A stretch of 17,137 bases of DNA from Candidatus Fermentibacterota bacterium (GTDB taxonomy: Bacteria; JAFGKV01): assembly GCA_016928395.1 (NCBI GenBank), contig JAFGKV010000079.1:1-17137 (forward strand). The letters are read 5' to 3'. Position 1 is the stretch's first letter. Each line of letters begins with the position of its first letter. Below are positions 13,000 to 17,137 of the stretch, one piece after another. The translations under genes were made by a program, and so were the position numbers. The notes below the pieces were generated by a model, which was not told the origin of the DNA, searched no databases, and saw nothing but the letters and a program-made list of their open reading frames with translations.

Positions 13000-14757
13000 A
13001 TGAGGAAATTGTGGATTCTGGTCACAGGCATTCTGATCGCGTGTGCCGCCTTTGCCTGGGCGAAAGGAAAGGTGGAGCTCAAAGCCCCCGAAGCGCCCAA
13101 GGTGGAAGCGCCCAAGCTGGAGGCGCCCAAGCTGGAGGCGCCCAAGATCCCTCTGGAGGGTATCGAGTTCCCGACGGGTGCTCCCGGCGAAGCGGGGGCA
13201 ACGGGGCCCATCATCGTGGCGATGGTACCCTTCGGCTATACGGCGGGGGTGGGATCGGAGAAGGCGATTCAGGCTGCCAACGAGGTCGCGGTGGCGCTGC
13301 AGTCGACTGGGCGATTGCAGCCGATGAGTCTGAAAGACTGGATGGATATCAATTTCAAGAACGACAAGGCGGCCAACATGCGAGAGCTGCTGGACAGAGC
13401 CGCCGAGGTCAACCTGCCGATCCACTTCGTGTGTACCGGAAACCTCTTCCTCTCTGGAGACAGCTACGGCTTGATGGTGTCGCTGTACCCACTCGATCGA
13501 GCTCGACCGGCCAGTCACTATTTCCGCTCCACTTCGAGCTTCCATAGCCTCGACACCATCGCCAAGGAGATCGTTCGGGAGATGCCCCTGCGCGCCTTTC
13601 GTCCGGCCGCGACGGTAGTCTCCGAGAAGATCTTCGTGGGGGAGATCGGGCTGAGTTTCTCCCTTGTTGATGAAGCCACCCAGAAAGAGACCGAGCTGGA
13701 TTTTGCCGCCTGCGAGGGGGTTCAGTACTACAGGGAGGACCGGTTCCTGGCAGATCTTCTTCACTACAACCTCTATGCATCCGGGATCATGGCTACGGGG
13801 GTCGGTGGACAGAAGGGCTATTTCGAAGGCAAGCCGACTGCCGACAGCGCCTATGTCATTTCTGGGCAGCTGAAGATCCGAAAGAAGGACGTGGCCGATG
13901 ACCGGAATGCAGAGAAGATCATGTCCGTCACCGTCGCAGAAGCCTCCGATCCATCCAGGGTGGTTTTCTCTAACCAGTACGCTCTCGACCGACTCGGGCT
14001 GGAATCTCTGTACGACAGCTCGAGGATGTGGGCGAAAGATATCCTGCTTTCGATTCTCGAACCGGAACAGAGGAGAGGTGTCGGAGAGGTGGACATCCCT
14101 TCGTTCTATGGGAACGAAGGGATCTACCTGGATGACTTCTACCTCGGCAGGGGGAATCAGGCCAACCTGGTGGTCTCCGCCGGACGCTCGGTGGTCAAGA
14201 CCTACCACACGAACAAATGGCAGAAAGAAAGGGTGATCAGCATATCTCCGTACGGGAGCAACGAGGTGTCCGGTGACCGGCTGCTGGTCGGAGCATTCTA
14301 TGCCCAGGGCCTGCAGACCTCCCTGCCGGCATTGCTCTTCGGCGGAGGTTTTTCGTTTGCACTGGACCGGAGGACCCACGAGCTGACCGTCACGGTGTCT
14401 GAGAGCTACGGAAAGCTCAATGCGGACCAGTTCTCTCTCGTTACTCGCGTGGGATTGGCGCCCGCCATCCTGTTCCTGCCTGACGACTCGGCGGTCAGGC
14501 TCTACGGCGGCCTGGGAGTGTTTGCGGCATTCTGGACGGACGCGGTGGCATCCCAGTGGGCCAGCTTCTTTTCGCTGGGGTTGTTCCCCGAGGGCGGTGT
14601 CACGTACACCATTGCTCGCTTTCGGGTGAGAGTCGGGCTGGGGTATGACTTCGACCTCGTGCGGTACGTTACCGCGGCGCAGCCCGCGGCGAGCGCCGCG
14701 GGACAGGATCTCAGCGGGTTGGCAGGGCGGCTGAGCTTTGCCTATTTTCTGAAGTGA
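13000..14757 (+). CDS. Exported protein: TolB-N/CsgG-like domain and beta-rich C-terminus
   Basis: 585 residues. Signal peptide 1-22 (ILVTGILIACAAFAWA). Residues about 28-49 are APKxE repeats (KVEAPKLEAPKLEAPK), probably an extended arm. Residues about 67-190 look like the TolB-N/CsgG-type alpha/beta fold: IIVAMVPFGYTAGVGSEKA, then VALQSTGRLQPMSL, LPIHFVCTGNLFLSGD and GLMVSLYPLDRARP; a second, similar unit may follow to about 350. From about 400 alternating strands appear (LPALLFGGGFSFALD, ELTVTVSESYGKL, AVRLYGGLGVFAAFW, FRVRVGLGYDFDLVRY), suggesting a C-terminal beta-barrel or beta-sandwich. It ends in YFLK, without the usual terminal aromatic residue. AAGGAAGAG precedes ATG. As the last gene of the run it may form an outer-membrane component of the CIS. 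Confidence 0.65.
   Translation: MRKLWILVTGILIACAAFAWAKGKVELKAPEAPKVEAPKLEAPKLEAPKIPLEGIEFPTGAPGEAGATGPIIVAMVPFGYTAGVGSEKAIQAANEVAVALQSTGRLQPMSLKDWMDINFKNDKAANMRELLDRAAEVNLPIHFVCTGNLFLSGDSYGLMVSLYPLDRARPASHYFRSTSSFHSLDTIAKEIVREMPLRAFRPAATVVSEKIFVGEIGLSFSLVDEATQKETELDFAACEGVQYYREDRFLADLLHYNLYASGIMATGVGGQKGYFEGKPTADSAYVISGQLKIRKKDVADDRNAEKIMSVTVAEASDPSRVVFSNQYALDRLGLESLYDSSRMWAKDILLSILEPEQRRGVGEVDIPSFYGNEGIYLDDFYLGRGNQANLVVSAGRSVVKTYHTNKWQKERVISISPYGSNEVSGDRLLVGAFYAQGLQTSLPALLFGGGFSFALDRRTHELTVTVSESYGKLNADQFSLVTRVGLAPAILFLPDDSAVRLYGGLGVFAAFWTDAVASQWASFFSLGLFPEGGVTYTIARFRVRVGLGYDFDLVRYVTAAQPAASAAGQDLSGLAGRLSFAYFLK
13093..13146 (+). repeat. 15-base tandem repeat coding for APKLE
   Basis: Units of GCGCCCAAGCTGGAG: 13093-13107 (variant GCGCCCAAGGTGGAA), 13108-13122, 13123-13137, and a partial unit 13138-13146. 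They encode a short Ala-Pro-Lys-Leu-Glu repeat just after the signal peptide of the 585-residue protein. Confidence 0.85.
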
Positions 14758-14782
14758 TGCGCCGGGGGTGATGTCCCAGGAA

Positions 14783-15580
14783 TCAGAATCCGCTGGCCGG
14801 GCTCAGGACGTACGGTCTTTCGATTCTCACCCGTCCTGATAGACACACGTGATCCCCGTCGAGGGTGACCTCATGTACACCCCCATCCGAGACAAAGGAG
14901 AAGGCCCTCCGATCGGCATCGCCCAACAGGATCAGAAGCTGGGCGGCCGCTATCGAGCCGGTGCCGCACGACCCGGTAAAAGCGTTCAGTCCCCTCTCGA
15001 AGGTGCGTATCCTGAAGGGGGCGCGCGTCGTTAGAATGCTGAAGTTGGTGCCGCGCGGAAAGATCCTTGCATCCGTTACTATTCCTTCGTATTCGCGCAG
15101 ATCCAATTGAGGCATGTCCCGCACGAGCAGGAAAAGGTGAGGCTCACCGCTGTTCACGAAATACAGCGTGTGGTGGTGATGCGTGAAGCGGAGCACCTGT
15201 TCGCGGCTTTGCGCGTAGGAGGCTGCCGGACCGACGAAGCGGGCGGGATCCTCCAGCCTGCCGAAACCCGCGGTGACCCGGTTGCGATGCACGGTCGCCC
15301 GGTGAATCTTGGAGCCCATTTCAATCGCCCAGCTTCGCGATCGATGCGCCCGCGCGAGATGGTAGGCGACGCACAAGATACCGTTCCCGCACAGGTCTGA
15401 TTCGGTCCCATCTTTCTCGAACAGCCGGACGCGCACGTCGGCCCGGTTGGACTTTTCCAGTAGGAGCAGACCATCGGACTTCACCTGTCTGGCAATGGAC
15501 GGCACCGCAAGGGCAGCGATGTCCTCCTCTGCCACGAGGCCGAACGAGTTGCCCTGACAGCTGTAGGCGGGCACCGGCAA
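14783..15580 (-). CDS. DapF-family epimerase/racemase-like protein
   Basis: 265 residues with the main DapF marks: CQGNSFGL (for GLGNDF), ESDLCGNGILC with C64, NSGEPH at 143-148 (for NxGNPH), FPRGTNFSIL at about 174-183, and RTFERGLNAFTGSCGTGS with C205. Both active-site Cys of the two-base mechanism are present, as are N11 and N179; the Asn of GNPH is replaced by Glu146. Known DapF converts LL- to meso-diaminopimelate, but relatives racemise other amino acids such as histidine, so the substrate is open. TTG at 15580 fits the family's usual N-terminus; an in-frame ATG at 15646 lies inside the preceding gene, and GTG at 15574 is also possible. The only clear ribosome site, GGGAGG, is about 16 bases away from TTG. 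It follows the substrate-binding protein gene by 13 bases in the same direction. Confidence 0.8.
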   Translation of the reverse strand: MPVPAYSCQGNSFGLVAEEDIAALAVPSIARQVKSDGLLLLEKSNRADVRVRLFEKDGTESDLCGNGILCVAYHLARAHRSRSWAIEMGSKIHRATVHRNRVTAGFGRLEDPARFVGPAASYAQSREQVLRFTHHHHTLYFVNSGEPHLFLLVRDMPQLDLREYEGIVTDARIFPRGTNFSILTTRAPFRIRTFERGLNAFTGSCGTGSIAAAQLLILLGDADRRAFSFVSDGGVHEVTLDGDHVCLSGRVRIERPYVLSPASGF

Positions 15581-15593
15581 CAGGCCGACGGTC

Positions 15594-16784
15594 CTACCTC
15601 CCGTAGATTTCGTCGGCTCTGTTGAGAACGCTCTCGGGAACCGCATAACCTATGTCTTCAGCCGTCTTGAGATTGATGGCAACCCTGGGAATGTGTTGAA
15701 AGACCTGATTCAAGCTCCGTGGCTTGATCCCTTTCAGAATGTTGACGATCTTCTGTGCGTTGTAGACGCCGGCCGACTCCATTTCGGTTTCCGACACTCC
15801 GAACAAGACACCGCGTTCGACGTATCTCCAGACGTTGGCCATCGCAAATGACGGCAGCTTGTACGCGGCCAGTACGGCGAGGACGCGGGGGAGATTCTCG
15901 TCGGTGAATCCCGCTTGTATGGTCAGGTATACGGCATCGACCTGCGGACAGAGCTCCTTGAGGGCTCTCAAGTATCCGGACTCGGCCTCCGGATGACCTT
16001 CCTCTTCGTGCAGGTACTTGGACATCCTCACCACCTCGAACCCTCGTTCCGCCGCAACCGCTTCGATGTCGTCCACGGCGGCGTAGCTCCTTCCGCTGGC
16101 GGTATCGGTGTACAAGACCCCGAGCCGTTTGAAGTTGATCAGGTCGTGAAACAGGCGAACCTGCTCCCGGTACACACCGACGTTGCAGCGGATGGTCAGG
16201 AAGTCCTTTCCGGAGTCTTCGATCGAGTCAATGATGCCGGCGGTCACGCCGTTGCTTATGGAATCACCAAGCACCGGGATCCGAAAACCGTCGATCTTCG
16301 ACAGGACTCGGGTTGCGTCGGTACCGAAGCTGATGATCAGGTCGATTTCGTTGGTGGAAGCGCCGATGATCCTCTGGAACTCCGGGCGGGCGGAGCGCTG
16401 TACCTCCCATTCGAAATCGAAATACAGACTCGCGGGGAAATCGATGTAGTCGCTGTACTTCTTGGAGTTGAGCTCGCGAATCACGTCCGCCATCTCGGCG
16501 TCGTCCGGAACCGTGATCGGTGCCATCCAGCCTTGGTCGGAGAGGCCAGTCAGGATGGCGACGAAGGCCCTCGTGTAGGGCAGGTACTCACCGCTCTGGA
16601 CTACGGCCACGTGAAACCTGCCGCTGCCGAATTTGAAGAATGGCTCGAAGGATTCCTTGACGTCATAGCCATTTGATGCAACGATTGTCGGCTTGGGCGA
16701 ATGGCGGGAGGCGCCGGGTCTGTCGCAGGCAGATAGCAGCACGAGCAACATCAGCACAGTGGAAAAGACGGTTGTTCTGCGCAT
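15594..16784 (-). CDS. ABC-type substrate-binding lipoprotein (TrpX-like)
   Basis: 396 residues. A signal peptide ends in the lipobox LSAC, with lipid Cys at residue 20. The mature part has the layout of the ABC transporter substrate-binding family PF04392: an opening HVAVVQSGEYLPYTRAFVAI, LIISFGTDATRVLSK, IPVLGDSIS, FKRLGVLYTDTASGRSYAAV, VDAVYLTIQAGFTDENLP, and the C-terminal YNAQKIVNILKGIKPRSL, RVAINLKTAEDIGYAVPES. These proteins bind amino acids or similar ligands outside the cell and feed a permease and ATPase; neither gene is in the window. ATG at 16784 has GGAG upstream at a good spacing, and the promoter at 16804-16832 would start RNA near 16797, which rules out the longer starts at 16799 and 16871. 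Probably co-transcribed with the DapF-like gene that follows. Confidence 0.85.
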   Translation of the reverse strand: MRRTTVFSTVLMLLVLLSACDRPGASRHSPKPTIVASNGYDVKESFEPFFKFGSGRFHVAVVQSGEYLPYTRAFVAILTGLSDQGWMAPITVPDDAEMADVIRELNSKKYSDYIDFPASLYFDFEWEVQRSARPEFQRIIGASTNEIDLIISFGTDATRVLSKIDGFRIPVLGDSISNGVTAGIIDSIEDSGKDFLTIRCNVGVYREQVRLFHDLINFKRLGVLYTDTASGRSYAAVDDIEAVAAERGFEVVRMSKYLHEEEGHPEAESGYLRALKELCPQVDAVYLTIQAGFTDENLPRVLAVLAAYKLPSFAMANVWRYVERGVLFGVSETEMESAGVYNAQKIVNILKGIKPRSLNQVFQHIPRVAINLKTAEDIGYAVPESVLNRADEIYGR

Positions 16785-16803
16785 CGCTATCTCCAACATT
16801 TTG

Positions 16804-16832
16804 ACTATAGGGCCAAGCCTGGTGGCTGTCAA
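16804..16832 (-). promoter_or_regulatory. Near-consensus sigma-70-type promoter for the binding-protein gene
   Basis: On the minus strand TTGACA (16832-16827), a 17-base spacer, and TATAGT (16809-16804): one mismatch from the ideal -10 and ideal -35 and spacing. The predicted RNA start is near 16797, about 13 bases before the ATG at 16784, so the leader is very short but still holds GGAG. This drives the binding-protein and DapF-like genes; the plus-strand gene at 16866 diverges from the same region. Confidence 0.82.
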
Positions 16833-16865
16833 TTGTTGCACCTGGGCGGAGTGTGGGACGCGGGC

Positions 16866-17137
16866 ATGCACGTAGACGGACGCGTTGTCGTGGTCACCAC
16901 AGAGGCCGACGGCCTGTGGCGGCAGGGATTCGGGTCCGTAGAGACTGCCGCACGGATCTGCTCGATCCTCGCCGACTACTGGCGGGAGTCGCGCCTCGCG
17001 ATCGTCAATACGGAAATCGAGCTGCAGGGGCTGATCGAAGACCCGCCGGCTCTGGTCTTTTCCGGGATCAACTACCTCCCCGGCGGCGCGAAGACCTGGA
17101 TTTCGCAGGCCCTGGCGGACGCCGGCATCAACTACAC
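16866..17137 (+). CDS. D-Ala-D-Ala ligase-like (ATP-grasp) N-terminus, cut by window end
   Basis: The visible 90 residues start MHVDGRVVVVTTEADGLW and contain SVETAARICSILADYWRESR, ALVFSGINYLPGGAKTWISQ and DAGINY. The stretch 'd.VF.gi.YlpG..W.s..L...GInYtGs' fits the substrate side of D-Ala-D-Ala ligase-type ATP-grasp enzymes. The ATP-binding and catalytic parts are beyond the window. The ATG has only a weak site upstream (GGCGGAG about 12 bases away); GTG at 16854 right after GGCGGAG is an alternative but would be too close to it. Divergent from the binding-protein gene. The substrate, a D-Ala dipeptide or another amino-acid pair, cannot be told. Confidence 0.6.
   Translation, partial: MHVDGRVVVVTTEADGLWRQGFGSVETAARICSILADYWRESRLAIVNTEIELQGLIEDPPALVFSGINYLPGGAKTWISQALADAGINY

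Noticed and set aside
14758-14782. A bidirectional terminator between the convergent genes
   Set aside because: The 25-base gap holds no clear stem and T-run; any terminator would have to lie inside a coding end.
15107-15400. A plus-strand frame opposite the DapF-like gene
   Set aside because: It is antisense to a well supported gene and shows no motif or ribosome site.
1-17137. CRISPR arrays, tRNA or rRNA genes, insertion sequences, phage integration sites
   Set aside because: No regularly spaced direct repeats, no tRNA-like cloverleaf, no transposase or integrase frame and no terminal repeats were seen on either strand.

Overview
The window is high-GC Gram-negative-type bacterial DNA. It holds signal peptides, lipoprotein boxes and probable outer-membrane proteins. 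The species cannot be read from the sequence; a spirochaete is one reasonable guess, held weakly. Bases 1-14757 are one tightly packed, all-plus-strand gene run that looks like the later part of a contractile injection system (CIS, a phage-tail-like device). Bases 14783 to the end are a separate small-molecule or cell-wall group: two minus-strand genes and one divergent partial gene.

Layout of the CIS part: CIS tube-adaptor protein (Afp7-like), gpD/gp27-type hub, stand-alone gp5-type spike, a GNAT acetyltransferase-like protein, a second spike fused to a PAAR-like tip, a PASTA domain fused to a tail-protein-I-type baseplate protein, a 504-residue fibre/baseplate-like protein, a zinc-ribbon/FHA protein, a membrane-anchored VWA-like protein with a cytosolic zinc ribbon, two paralogous T4-type baseplate chaperones, a DUF6760-like small protein, a 1090-residue protein that is a tape-measure candidate, a small acidic protein, a proline-rich lipoprotein, and a large exported protein with a TolB-N/CsgG-like region and a beta-rich C-terminus. 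Sheath, inner tube, gp25, baseplate J and the AAA+ ATPase are not in the window and are expected upstream or elsewhere.

How the genes may work together: the first six genes that belong to the particle would build the spike, hub and baseplate, and the chaperones and 1090-residue protein would help assemble or measure the tube. The most interesting point is that the same gene run carries an inner-membrane VWA protein, a cytosolic FHA partner with a matching zinc ribbon, an outer-membrane lipoprotein with a rigid Pro/Glu arm, and an exported beta-rich protein. Together these look like an envelope-docking module, which free extracellular CIS particles normally lack. This is an inference from gene content and topology, not proof.

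The right-hand part has a tryptophan-type ABC substrate-binding lipoprotein with a near-consensus promoter, followed by a DapF-family epimerase/racemase-like gene. A divergent gene resembles the start of a D-Ala-D-Ala ligase (ATP-grasp) and runs off the end.
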